From: Ditibartonella apis
GTDB taxonomy: Bacteria > Pseudomonadota > Alphaproteobacteria > Rhizobiales > Rhizobiaceae
NCBI RefSeq assembly: GCF_001952075.1
Contig: NZ_LXYU01000002.1
Span: 62,001 to 126,000 of the forward strand
DNA: 64,000 nt
Direction of reading: 5' to 3'
Shown: piece after piece, positions 8,902 through 17,175 of the stretch
Numbering within the stretch: the first letter of the stretch is position 1
How the letters are laid out: each line of letters begins with the position of its first letter
Translations under genes and position numbers: made by a program
The notes under the pieces: generated by a model
What the model was told of the DNA's origin: nothing
Databases searched by the model: none
Seen by the model: the letters and a program-made list of their open reading frames with translations, nothing else

Positions 8902-9759
8902 ATGAATTATCGTCATATTTATCATGCGGGCAATTTTGCCGATGTGTTCAAACACATCATTATCGCCCGCATCATCGAATACTTAAAAAAGAAAGACCAT
9001 GCTTTCCGCGTGATCGATACACATGCAGGGATCGGCGTTTATGATCTTTCTTCGGATGAGGCCCAAAAAACCGGTGAATGGATTGATGGTATCGGACGCA
9101 TCCTTGATCGGCCGGTTCAACCCGACATCGAATTGCTGATCAAGCCGTGGCTTGATGTGGTCATTGGACTTAATGGCGAAAAAAGCGAATTGACCCGCTA
9201 TCCGGGTTCACCTTACCTCGAGCGGAAGCTCTTAAGAAAACAGGACCGGTTAACGGCAATAGAGCTCCATGAAGCTGATTATAGGAAATTGGCTAATAAT
9301 TTTGCCGGCGATTATCAGGCCCGTATCATCCATCTTGATGGATATCTTGCGCTTGGTGCCCACGTACCACCGAAAGAAAAGCGCGGACTCATCGTGGTTG
9401 ATCCGCCATTTGAAAAAACAGACGAATTCGAACGGCTTATTGAAGGTCTCGAAAAAGCATACAAGCGCTTTTCCGGCGGAATCTACGCTCTCTGGTATCC
9501 TGTCAAACATTATAATGAACTCAATTGGTTCATGAACGAGTTGAAAAGCACTTCGATACCGAAAATCTTGCGACTGGAGCTTAGAATTAAACAACGCTCG
9601 GAAATGTCGGGACTCGACGGGTGTGGTATGATTATTGTCAATCCACCTTATGTGTTGCCCCAGGAAATGAACAAGCTCAAAGCATTTTTGCTTGAGCGCC
9701 TTGGCGTGGACAAACATGCACAATTAATCAACGAATGGATAAATGGTGAAGCTGTTTGA
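8902..9759 (+). CDS. rlmJ: 23S rRNA (adenine(2030)-N6)-methyltransferase RlmJ
   Basis: RlmJ methylates A2030 of 23S rRNA using S-adenosylmethionine. The 285-residue protein begins with the family N-terminus MNYRHIYHAGNFADVFKH, has an SAM-binding loop around DTHAGIG (residues 39-45) and the N6-adenine methyltransferase catalytic motif DPPF at 167-170. Length matches the family. It starts 25 bases after the L,D-transpeptidase gene and ends downstream of the start region of the next reading frame, so co-expression is possible. Confidence 0.93.
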   Translation: MNYRHIYHAGNFADVFKHIIIARIIEYLKKKDHAFRVIDTHAGIGVYDLSSDEAQKTGEWIDGIGRILDRPVQPDIELLIKPWLDVVIGLNGEKSELTRYPGSPYLERKLLRKQDRLTAIELHEADYRKLANNFAGDYQARIIHLDGYLALGAHVPPKEKRGLIVVDPPFEKTDEFERLIEGLEKAYKRFSGGIYALWYPVKHYNELNWFMNELKSTSIPKILRLELRIKQRSEMSGLDGCGMIIVNPPYVLPQEMNKLKAFLLERLGVDKHAQLINEWINGEAV

Positions 9760-9820
9760 CCTTGACGGATTTGAGACAATGAAACATATTGAACCCAGAA
9801 ATGGTCAATGTGGAATAATC

Positions 9821-10306
9821 ATGCAAAAGTCATCGTTCTTTAACGCAAGTTTTCGCAAAGTTTTGTCTTTCTCGGTTTTCGGGCTTGGCTTCTATGCCTG
9901 CGTGAATTCTGCAACAGCAGCCGATTTGGCGGCATCATCAGCTCCTCAAACGCAAGCTTCTGCAGTGAACGATGCCGGTGTGTGTGGTTATAAACGTACT
10001 TTATGGGAAGTCGGTTACAAGTTCCATCATGAAGTTCGTAATGTTCCGGGGTTACCGGACGTTCGTATCGAACAAGTTAAAGATATAACGATGGCACGGG
10101 GTGAAAATCCGGCAACAAAGCTTAATATCCCCCGTCAATTTTGTCGCGCTACAGCCGTAATGAATGACGGGTCAAGTTATCCTCTTTATTATATGGTGGA
10201 ATACGGCCAAGGCTTCACCGGTGTGAGTGGCTATAATGTCGAATTCTGTGTTGAAGGTTTCGACAAATGGCGAATTCAGGACGGTAACTGTCGGGCAGTC
10301 AAATAA
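9821..10306 (+). CDS. Small secreted protein of unknown function with four cysteines
   Basis: About 161 residues if begun at ATG 9821, which gives a basic start and a hydrophobic stretch (VLSFSVFGLGFYACVNSATAAD) resembling a signal peptide cleaved after an Ala. ATGs further upstream (9743, 9779) would bury the signal and overlap rlmJ. The mature part has four Cys (in VCGYKR, FCRAT, EFCVEG, GNCRAVK), enough for two disulfides, and many aromatic residues. I do not recognise a named domain. It is probably periplasmic. Confidence 0.7.
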   Translation: MQKSSFFNASFRKVLSFSVFGLGFYACVNSATAADLAASSAPQTQASAVNDAGVCGYKRTLWEVGYKFHHEVRNVPGLPDVRIEQVKDITMARGENPATKLNIPRQFCRATAVMNDGSSYPLYYMVEYGQGFTGVSGYNVEFCVEGFDKWRIQDGNCRAVK

Positions 10307-11015
10307 TAGGAAGCCCGCTGCTGATCTTCCGCTCTTTTTCTAAAGCAAAGTTTGCTGAAAAATCGCTTTTCTACTGCTCTATCTCAATATAAACGGCGTC
10401 TATAAAGCATTTTGACGGGCTAACTTCAAAATAATCGTTTTTAGAAAATTCGTGGGGCTTAGCTCTCCCGATTGAGCATTCTTGCTATCGGTGCTCATGC
10501 AATAATTTCCGGCTGGAATTGGTTTCCAGTCCATCCCAAAAAGGTCGTTGGCTACAGGTTCGGTAAAACTTCAACAAACTCTTTCACAGCACACAACATC
10601 ACTTTTATAGCCTCCTTGAAAGCCAAAAAAATGGAATGAAGTGTGGGAAAGTATAAAAGAAGATGGCCGCTTCTGACCTTCAGGCGCTTGGTTACAAACA
10701 ACCATAGTCTTCAGAAAACAGGTGAGCTTTTTTTCGATCCTTTCGCACTGGTTTTCTGGAGCTCATTTTCCAAGTCTTGTAAGTTTTACAATCATCTGTC
10801 GATTGCAGCGGCGTTCCATTTTTAGCAATGCGCTATAAGCGTCTTACGGCTACATAAATTTGAAAATTCTTTTCTCTGTGCAACTGATTGGTTTGCTTTG
10901 TGATTTTACAAGCCTTGATTTCAGCAGAAAATATCGCCATTTTGGATTGTAAAAGTTCGAACTTGTCGAGAGTTCGGGCGTTACAAAAAATTGTCAACGG
11001 AAACTGTTTGATCAA
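10307..11015. other. 709-base gap without an intact gene
   Basis: No convincing intact coding region, tRNA or strong terminator is visible. On the minus strand one frame stays open over 10403-10762 except for a single TGA at 10571-10573, followed by TAG at 10400-10402. This could be the remnant of a decayed gene or chance. The right end should hold the promoter of the SDR-uvrC unit, but I could not place it with confidence. Confidence 0.5.
10400..10762 (-). pseudogene. Possible decayed gene, unknown identity
   Basis: In this minus-strand frame about 120 codons carry only one internal stop (TGA at 10571-10573). The lower part reads smoothly (for example VANDLFGMDWKPIPAGNY), which looks protein-like. 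There is no clear start with a ribosome site in frame. I do not recognise the product. In moderately AT-rich DNA several stops would be expected over this length, but one such stretch can arise by chance. Confidence 0.2.
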
Positions 11016-11780
11016 ATGGAAAAGAAGCGTCCTGTCGTTCTGATTACAGGCGGTGCCAAACGTTTAGGCGCCGCAATGGCGCTTGATTTGGCAAAACATG
11101 GTTTCGATCTCGCAATACATTATAATGAAGGTAAAAATGAAGCCGACGAGCTCGTGCACAAACTCGAAGCTTCCGGAGCCAAAGCATTATCTTTCCAATC
11201 CGATCTTTTGGAAACGCATGGCAAAGGCCTTTTGGAAACAGTGACAGAGGAGATGGGGCGACCGGTTGAAATCCTTGTCAACAATGCCTCTCTATTTCTT
11301 GATGACCACATTGGCGCACTTGATATGGATGTCTGGGATAAACATTTTTCAATCCATCTGAAAACCCCTGCTCTCTTGGCTGACCGCATGTTTTTTCTGT
11401 TGCCGGACAATTTGAAAGGATTAATTGTCAATATTATTGACCAGCGCGTTTTAAAGCTTAATCCCAATTTTTTGTCATATACCTTATCCAAATCATCACT
11501 CTGGACATTGACCAAAACCCTGGCGCAGGCACTTGCACCGCGTATCCGTGTCAATGCTATTGGCCCGGGACCAACACTTAAAAGTCCAAGGCAGGAGGAA
11601 GAGGATTTTTTAAGGCAGGCGCGTTCTGTTTTGCTTGAACACGGACCGGAATTGTCCGAATTTGGCGCAACGATACGTTATTTTTGGTGGCAAACGTCAA
11701 TAACCGGACAAATGATTGCTTTAGATGGCGGCCAGCATCTTATGTGGCAAACGCCCGATATTGCAGGACGAATTGAATAA
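11016..11780 (+). CDS. Short-chain dehydrogenase, pteridine-reductase-like
   Basis: A 254-residue NADPH-type Rossmann reductase. The cofactor motif TGGAKRLG (residues 11-18) has the TGxxxRxG form of pteridine reductases (PTR1/FolM) instead of the usual TGxxxGxG, and Arg16 would favour NADPH. NNAS is at 89-92. The usual catalytic Ser is replaced by Asp142, with Tyr155 and Lys159 (YTLSK); Asp 13 residues before Tyr is the PTR1 pattern. It therefore may reduce dihydropterins, though substrate is inferred. It ends two bases before uvrC, suggesting co-transcription. Confidence 0.88.
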   Translation: MEKKRPVVLITGGAKRLGAAMALDLAKHGFDLAIHYNEGKNEADELVHKLEASGAKALSFQSDLLETHGKGLLETVTEEMGRPVEILVNNASLFLDDHIGALDMDVWDKHFSIHLKTPALLADRMFFLLPDNLKGLIVNIIDQRVLKLNPNFLSYTLSKSSLWTLTKTLAQALAPRIRVNAIGPGPTLKSPRQEEEDFLRQARSVLLEHGPELSEFGATIRYFWWQTSITGQMIALDGGQHLMWQTPDIAGRIE

Positions 11781-11782
11781 TT

Positions 11783-13795
11783 ATGAAATCCTTGAACGAA
11801 CAAAACACTGAGGCCGCTAAAAATCAGGAAGCGAAATCGGATGACGATCGTCATTCGGCTTCTCTGACACCTGATATTATCTGGGATAAGGGTGGTTTCA
11901 AAAATGATGATCTGAAGCTCACCGGTGCACCGCTCATTCAGGAATTTGTAAAAAATTTGCCGAATAAACCGGGCGTTTACCGGATGTTCGACAAGGATGG
12001 TAACGTTCTTTATGTCGGCAAAGCGCGGAATTTAAAAAAACGCGTGTCGAATTACGCGCGTGGGCACGGACACAATAACCGCATCGCGCGCATGATACGG
12101 GCCACCCATTACATGGAATTTGTGGTCACCAGCACAGAAACCGAAGCTCTTCTTCTGGAAGCCAATCTTATCAAGCGGTTGCGCCCGCGCTTTAATGTTC
12201 TGCTTCGCGATGATAAAAGCTTTCCCTATATTATCATTACGCGCGACACACGTGCTCCTGCTATCTATAAACATCGTGGTGCACGGTCTCGTAAAGGTGA
12301 TTATTTTGGACCCTTTGCGTCTGCCGGTGCGGTCACAAGAACAATCAACGCCATGCAAAGGGCGTTTTTACTCAGAACATGCACAGATTCTGTCATGGAA
12401 TCGCGCACCAGACCCTGCCTGCTCTATCAGATCAAAAGGTGTTCAGCGCCTTGCACACATGAAATCAGCGACGCCGATTACATGAAACTTGTTGATGAGG
12501 CGGAAGCTTTTCTTTCAGGAAAAAGTCAAACCATTCAAGACAATATGGCAAAAACCATGCGGGAGGCTGCCGACAAACTCGACTTTGAAAGGGCCGCCGT
12601 CTATCGCGATCGTTTGTCGGCCCTGTCCCATATTCAGGGGCATCAGGAAATCAACCCGCAAACAGTTGAAGAAGCGGATGTTTTTGCTATCGCCCAGCAG
12701 GGCGGAATGACGTGCATTCAGGTATTCTTCTTCAGAACCGGACAGAATTGGGGAAATCGTTCCTATTTTCCCAAAGCTGACCCTTCAATTTCTGCTCCCG
12801 AAGTGCTCGGAGCTTTCCTTGCCCAATTTTATGATGACAAACCGGTCCCGAAACTTATTCTGCTTTCTGACCATGTCGAAGAGGAAGAATTGCTAGCTAC
12901 AGCCCTTTCCGAAAAAGCCGAGCGGAAAGTCACAATTTCTGTGCCGCAAAGAGGTGAAAGAAAGTCACTGGTTGAACATGCGCTAACCAATGCACGTGAA
13001 GCTTTGGGACGTAGGCTCGCTGAAACTTCGACACAGGACAAATTGTTGCAAGGGGTTGCTGAAACCTTCGGCCTTGAAAAAGTACCCCGCCGTATCGAGG
13101 TTTATGATAACTCGCATATCATGGGAACGAATGCGGTGGGCGGCATGATCGTTGCCGGTCGCGAAGGTTTCATCAAGAATCAATATAGAAAATTCAATAT
13201 CCGCTCGACCGATATTACACCGGGGGATGACTTCGGTATGATGAAGGAGGTTATCGACCGGCGGTTCAAAAGGCTCATCAAAGAACATGGTATACCGGCT
13301 TCTCAAGCCGATGATACTGCTGGCAATGACGACAGTTTTCCGGTCTGGCCCGATATTATACTGATTGACGGCGGCGAAGGCCAGATGACAGTCGTGCACG
13401 AAATGCTGAGAGAACTAGGCATCGATGATGTTGTCACTGCTATCGGCGTTGCAAAAGGTGTTGATCGCGAGGCAGGAAGAGAACGATTCTTTATCTCCGG
13501 TCGTCCACCTTTTATGTTACCACCGCGCGACCCCGTGCTTTATTTTCTTGAACGCCTGCGTGATGAAGCACACCGATTTGCCATCGGTACCCACCGCATA
13601 AAACGTAAAAAAGAAATGATGAAAAATCCGCTCGACGAAGTCGAAGGCATCGGTCCGGCGCGTAAACGTGCTTTGCTTGGCCATTTCGGAACTGCAAAAG
13701 CCGTTGCCGGTGCAGCAGTGGAAGATTTAATGAAAGTCGAAGGAATATCGGCGGCAACAGCACAACAAATCCATGATTATTTTAATGAAAGATAA
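11783..13795 (+). CDS. uvrC: Excinuclease ABC subunit UvrC
   Basis: UvrC makes both incisions in nucleotide excision repair after UvrAB loads it on damaged DNA. The 670-residue protein has a hydrophilic N-terminal extension of about 50 residues, then the GIY-YIG nuclease domain ([25 protein letters not shown] around 64-88), a UVR segment near residues 250-285, the RNase-H-like second nuclease domain ([19 protein letters not shown]) and two helix-hairpin-helix motifs at the C-terminus ([23 protein letters not shown]). Its start is two bases after the SDR stop. Confidence 0.97.
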   Translation: MKSLNEQNTEAAKNQEAKSDDDRHSASLTPDIIWDKGGFKNDDLKLTGAPLIQEFVKNLPNKPGVYRMFDKDGNVLYVGKARNLKKRVSNYARGHGHNNRIARMIRATHYMEFVVTSTETEALLLEANLIKRLRPRFNVLLRDDKSFPYIIITRDTRAPAIYKHRGARSRKGDYFGPFASAGAVTRTINAMQRAFLLRTCTDSVMESRTRPCLLYQIKRCSAPCTHEISDADYMKLVDEAEAFLSGKSQTIQDNMAKTMREAADKLDFERAAVYRDRLSALSHIQGHQEINPQTVEEADVFAIAQQGGMTCIQVFFFRTGQNWGNRSYFPKADPSISAPEVLGAFLAQFYDDKPVPKLILLSDHVEEEELLATALSEKAERKVTISVPQRGERKSLVEHALTNAREALGRRLAETSTQDKLLQGVAETFGLEKVPRRIEVYDNSHIMGTNAVGGMIVAGREGFIKNQYRKFNIRSTDITPGDDFGMMKEVIDRRFKRLIKEHGIPASQADDTAGNDDSFPVWPDIILIDGGEGQMTVVHEMLRELGIDDVVTAIGVAKGVDREAGRERFFISGRPPFMLPPRDPVLYFLERLRDEAHRFAIGTHRIKRKKEMMKNPLDEVEGIGPARKRALLGHFGTAKAVAGAAVEDLMKVEGISAATAQQIHDYFNER

Positions 13796-13966
13796 TGCTT
13801 GTTTCTGCCGATTCTATCGCTAATTTATATAAGGATCTTGATTCAACAAATATGCCCTTCGTTGGAAATGGCATGTTTGATTGCCTTTTTTAAAGTTCAC
13901 CCGATCGGCCGCTTTGCTTTTTATTTTAAGCAGCCCTAAGACGTTAAAAGGATTGATTACGGCATA

Positions 13967-14548
13967 ATGAAAAACCATACTTTATCGTTGCCAAATATCC
14001 TTACATATGCACGCATTATTGCTGTTCCGCTTGTTGTCTTGTGCTTTTTTGTGGAGGGCCGTCTGCAATCGACCGACACCGCAAGGTGGTGGGCGGTTGT
14101 CATATTTGTGGTTGCCTCCATTACAGACTTTTTCGACGGCTATCTTGCCCGCATCTGGAAACAGACCTCGAACATCGGTCGTATGCTCGACCCGATTGCA
14201 GATAAACTTCTTGTCTCGGCTTGCCTTCTCTTGCTTGCTGCCGATGGTACAATCGCCGGTTGGGCTCTCTGGGCTGCAATTATCATTCTCTGTCGAGAAA
14301 TTCTCGTTTCAGGATTGCGTGAATATTTGGCCTCGCTCAAAGTAAGCGTGCCGGTTTCGAGGCTCGCAAAATGGAAAACGACAGTTCAAATGTTTTCCAT
14401 TGTTTTTCTGCTTGCAGGCCCTGCCGGTGACAAAGTTATTCCTTATGCAACCGAATTCGGACTTGTCATGTTGTGGGTCGCCGCTATTCTTACTTTATGG
14501 ACTGGCTGGGATTACTTCCGTGCAGGTCTTAAACACGTGATTGATTAA
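13967..14548 (+). CDS. pgsA: CDP-diacylglycerol--glycerol-3-phosphate 3-phosphatidyltransferase
   Basis: PgsA makes phosphatidylglycerol phosphate, the committed step to phosphatidylglycerol and cardiolipin. The 193-residue membrane protein begins LPNILTYARIIAVP and carries the CDP-alcohol phosphotransferase signature D-G-x2-A-R-x8-G-x3-D-x3-D in DFFDGYLARIWKQTSNIGRMLDPIADK, spanning about residues 50-75, plus four to five hydrophobic segments. It is nine bases upstream of moaD. A 171-base gap separates it from uvrC. Confidence 0.95.
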   Translation: MKNHTLSLPNILTYARIIAVPLVVLCFFVEGRLQSTDTARWWAVVIFVVASITDFFDGYLARIWKQTSNIGRMLDPIADKLLVSACLLLLAADGTIAGWALWAAIIILCREILVSGLREYLASLKVSVPVSRLAKWKTTVQMFSIVFLLAGPAGDKVIPYATEFGLVMLWVAAILTLWTGWDYFRAGLKHVID

Positions 14549-14557
14549 AGGATACGC

Positions 14558-14809
14558 ATGAAATTACAATATTTTGCCTGGGTTCGCGAACGTATCGGTC
14601 GCGGAGAAGAAACTCTTGAATTGCCGGAAAACGTCAAAACAGTCGACGATCTTCTCTCCTATCTCAAAACTCTCGGGGAAAATTATGCTTTTGCTCTGGA
14701 AAAGCCGGAGCTCATCCGCGTGGCTATCGACGAAGAACATGTCGACCATGATAGCCTCATTGGAAAAGCACATGAAATTGCACTCTTTCCACCAATGACG
14801 GGTGGTTGA
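14558..14809 (+). CDS. moaD: Molybdopterin synthase small subunit MoaD
   Basis: MoaD is the ubiquitin-like sulfur carrier of molybdopterin synthase; its C-terminal Gly-Gly is thiocarboxylated and donates sulfur to precursor Z. The 83-residue protein starts MKLQYFAWVRERIGRGEE, contains LFPPMTGG at the end and has the expected length. A good ribosome site (AAAGGA) lies before its ATG. It is three bases ahead of moaE, its obligate partner. Confidence 0.95.
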   Translation: MKLQYFAWVRERIGRGEETLELPENVKTVDDLLSYLKTLGENYAFALEKPELIRVAIDEEHVDHDSLIGKAHEIALFPPMTGG

Positions 14810-14812
14810 ACC

Positions 14813-15298
14813 ATGAAATGCAAAATCGCTGTCCAGCCGCAAGATTTTGATATGGGAAGAGAGGTAGACCATATCCGCAGCCTTTCACCATCAATCGGCG
14901 GTATTGTTGCATTCTGTGGATTATGCCGGAGCGAAGGTGGGCGCCTTTCTGCTCTTGAAATCGAGCATTACCCCGGAATGGCCGAAAAACGCATTAAAGA
15001 GATTGTTAACGATGCTTCGAAACGGTGGTCATTAAATGGAGTTACCGTCATTCACCGTTTCGGGACAATCAAGGTTGGCGAACAGATTGTTTTGGTTGTC
15101 ACCGCCTCCCCTCACCGGCGGGAAGCTTTTGATGCTGCAAACTTTATTATGGATTTTCTGAAAACCGAAGCTCCGTTCTGGAAAAAAGAACATCTTGTCG
15201 ATGGTACGCCGCAAAACTGGGTTGAAGCAAAAAAGACGGATGTTCTTACAAAAGCGAGATGGCAAAAAAAATCACAAGATGAAGAAAAAACAAAATGA
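14813..15298 (+). CDS. moaE: Molybdopterin synthase catalytic subunit MoaE
   Basis: MoaE pairs with MoaD to convert cyclic pyranopterin monophosphate into molybdopterin. The 161-residue protein contains LEIEHYPGMAEKRIKEI (about residues 49-65), VTVIHRFGTIKVGEQIV and SPHRREAFDA, followed by the substrate-binding lysine region FWKKEHL, all typical. It follows moaD by three bases. With the molybdopterin oxidoreductase at 4756-6921 this shows molybdenum cofactor use in this genome. Confidence 0.95.
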   Translation: MKCKIAVQPQDFDMGREVDHIRSLSPSIGGIVAFCGLCRSEGGRLSALEIEHYPGMAEKRIKEIVNDASKRWSLNGVTVIHRFGTIKVGEQIVLVVTASPHRREAFDAANFIMDFLKTEAPFWKKEHLVDGTPQNWVEAKKTDVLTKARWQKKSQDEEKTK

Positions 15299-15306
15299 TA
15301 GCAAAT

Positions 15307-15330
15307 TCACAAAAGGGCACATTTTTGTGA
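15307..15330 (+). terminator. Weak hairpin after moaE
   Basis: An 8-base-pair stem (TCACAAAA pairing with TTTTGTGA) with an 8-base loop lies nine bases past the moaE stop. The T-rich tract that follows is interrupted, so termination may be inefficient. Confidence 0.35.
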
Positions 15331-15543
15331 GCTTATTGTTTTTATAAAACATCCGATCATTGGAATAATCAAAATTTAACCACAGATTTCAGGGGATCGT
15401 GTTGGAAAATGCCTTATTTTTTCCGGAAAAAACGACATACTTATAAAAAGGAGTGTTGAAGCTCGGTCAACTGGCAAAAAGGTTCCGTTAAATGCGGTTT
15501 TGTCCATTGAACTATCCATTTTCAACAAGGGTAACATCGATTT

Positions 15544-16398
15544 ATGAAACGAAATATCTTTGCGGCTTTTACATTTGGCGCGACGGCATTGGCGGGCGTT
15601 TATCTTGTCGCATTACCGGCGGTTATGATGAACACCATCGTTCCCGCCTATAGTGCTGCATCAGAAAAATTGACTATTCATGGCGATGTCACCTATCTGC
15701 AGCGCATCGAGCTTCCCCAACACGCCTATCTTGTTGTTCAACTCGTTGATGTGACAAATCCAGACGGGCCATTTCCAGTTGTGGCGGAAATTTCGCAACA
15801 ACCGGATGGTTCTGTGCCTATAGAATTTGACCTTCCGGTTGACCCGGCCAATATCAATCTCCAGCACAAATATGCTCTTCAGGCGCGCATCGCCGTCGGT
15901 GATATTTTGTGGTTCGTAAGCGACGAAAGAAAGCCGATCACTCCGGAAGATAAAAATGCCCATTACGAACTTGTTTTGGGTATGGTCAGCCAATCGACAA
16001 CAACGCCGAAACCGGTTTCCACAACAATTGCCGGCCACGAGTGGAAAGTGGAGGATATGTTCGGAACCGGAGTAATTGATAACTCGCATCTGACCCTTGC
16101 GGTTGAAGACAAGGCTGAAGACAAAAAAGCTGCAGGCCTACCAAAATACCGGATAACAGGTAGCGGCGGTTGTAACCGATATACGACATCCGTCTTCATC
16201 GACAGTGATGCAGAGGCTATTGCTTTTGACCCGCCTGCGATGACTTTTATGGCATGTGCAGAAGCCATTTCCCAACAGGAAAACCGCTTTATTGAAATGC
16301 TTGCAAAGGCAAAGGCTTACATGTTCGACGATTTGGGACGCCTTATTTTAAAGGATGAAAATGGCAACTATGTTGCTCGCCTTGTGCCGGAACTTTGA
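15544..16398 (+). CDS. Secreted YbaY-domain plus META-domain protein
   Basis: A 284-residue exported protein. The first 38 residues act as a signal peptide or anchor. Residues about 42-135 match the YbaY/YscW-like domain pattern (LTIHGDVTYLQRIELP, LQARIAVGDILWF). Residues about 155-284 match the META domain of HslJ: GHEWKVEDM, GSGGCNRY, DPPAMTFMACAE and a C-terminal strand. Both domains occur in envelope stress lipoproteins; this combination suggests a periplasmic role, but the activity is unknown. It stands alone, convergent with ndk. Confidence 0.82.
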   Translation: MKRNIFAAFTFGATALAGVYLVALPAVMMNTIVPAYSAASEKLTIHGDVTYLQRIELPQHAYLVVQLVDVTNPDGPFPVVAEISQQPDGSVPIEFDLPVDPANINLQHKYALQARIAVGDILWFVSDERKPITPEDKNAHYELVLGMVSQSTTTPKPVSTTIAGHEWKVEDMFGTGVIDNSHLTLAVEDKAEDKKAAGLPKYRITGSGGCNRYTTSVFIDSDAEAIAFDPPAMTFMACAEAISQQENRFIEMLAKAKAYMFDDLGRLILKDENGNYVARLVPEL

Positions 16399-16481
16399 CT
16401 TATTGAAGATAGATAAAATAACCAAAGCCCATAAATTACACGAATGAATATTTGCAATTAAAAAAGTATCCTGATGAAACA

Positions 16482-16508
16482 AAAAGCCCGGTTTTTGACC
16501 GGGCTTTT
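16482..16508. terminator. Bidirectional intrinsic terminator between the META-domain gene and ndk
   Basis: A perfect AAAAGCCCGGT / ACCGGGCTTTT stem with a TTTTG loop and T-runs on both sides lies between two convergent genes, so it can stop both transcripts. Confidence 0.85.
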
Positions 16509-16535
16509 CAATTTTATTGATGTCTTAAACTTTTA

Positions 16536-16958
16536 TCAGCCAACAATTTCTGTGCCGGAAAACCAGTAGGCAATCTCTTCCTTGGCTGTTTTTGGTGAAT
16601 CCGAGCCGTGAACGGAGTTTTCACCGATAGACAAAGCAAAAGTTTTGCGAATTGTGCCTTCCGCGGCATCGGCAGGATTTGTGGCGCCCATAATTTCACG
16701 ATTTTTTGCAATCGCATTTTCACCTTCAAGCACCTGAACGATGGTGGGGCCGGATGACATGAATTCAGTCAATTCACCAAAAAACGGGCGGTCTTTATGG
16801 ACAGCATAAAAGCCTTCTGCTTCCCGTAAGCTCATCCATACGCGCTTGGAAGCAACAACCCGCAAGCCCGCCTCCTCAAGCATTTTTGTGATAGCACCCG
16901 TAAGGTTACGGCGTGTTGCATCAGGTTTAATCATTGAAAAAGTGCGTTCTATAGCCAT
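16536..16958 (-). CDS. ndk: Nucleoside diphosphate kinase
   Basis: Ndk balances nucleoside triphosphate pools by phosphate transfer through a phospho-histidine. The 140-residue protein has the standard length, starts [18 protein letters not shown] and carries the active-site segment NSVHGSDS with catalytic His117. A strong ribosome site (GAAGGTGG) precedes the ATG. It is a single-gene unit with a good promoter at 16994-17022 and a bidirectional terminator at 16482-16508. Confidence 0.97.
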   Translation of the reverse strand: MAIERTFSMIKPDATRRNLTGAITKMLEEAGLRVVASKRVWMSLREAEGFYAVHKDRPFFGELTEFMSSGPTIVQVLEGENAIAKNREIMGATNPADAAEGTIRKTFALSIGENSVHGSDSPKTAKEEIAYWFSGTEIVG

Positions 16959-16993
16959 TTTGCCACCTTCATAAATATATTTTCAGTTGCGTC

Positions 16994-17022
16994 TCTATAA
17001 CCGTATAACCGGCTTTTGCCAA
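16994..17022 (-). promoter_or_regulatory. Sigma-70-type promoter of ndk
   Basis: On the minus strand TTGGCA (17022-17017) is followed after exactly 17 bases by TATAGA (16999-16994), about 36 bases before the ndk start codon. This is close to the consensus in both elements and in spacing. Confidence 0.65.
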
Positions 17023-17175
17023 GTGAAACCCGTTTCCCGCCGAGATACATTTTTTCCATTATTTTATCATTTTTCAGCCGTGATTATTTTACTGTCGTAA
17101 TAACAGGATTTTTAACCGGCAATTGAAACGATTTTGCTTGCGTTCACTGTAAAACCTATGCAAAAGCCTGACGTC

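Noticed and set aside
10643..10825. Open frame of 60 codons in the gap before the SDR-uvrC genes
   Set aside because: Short, no ribosome site, Phe/Ser-rich; more likely chance.
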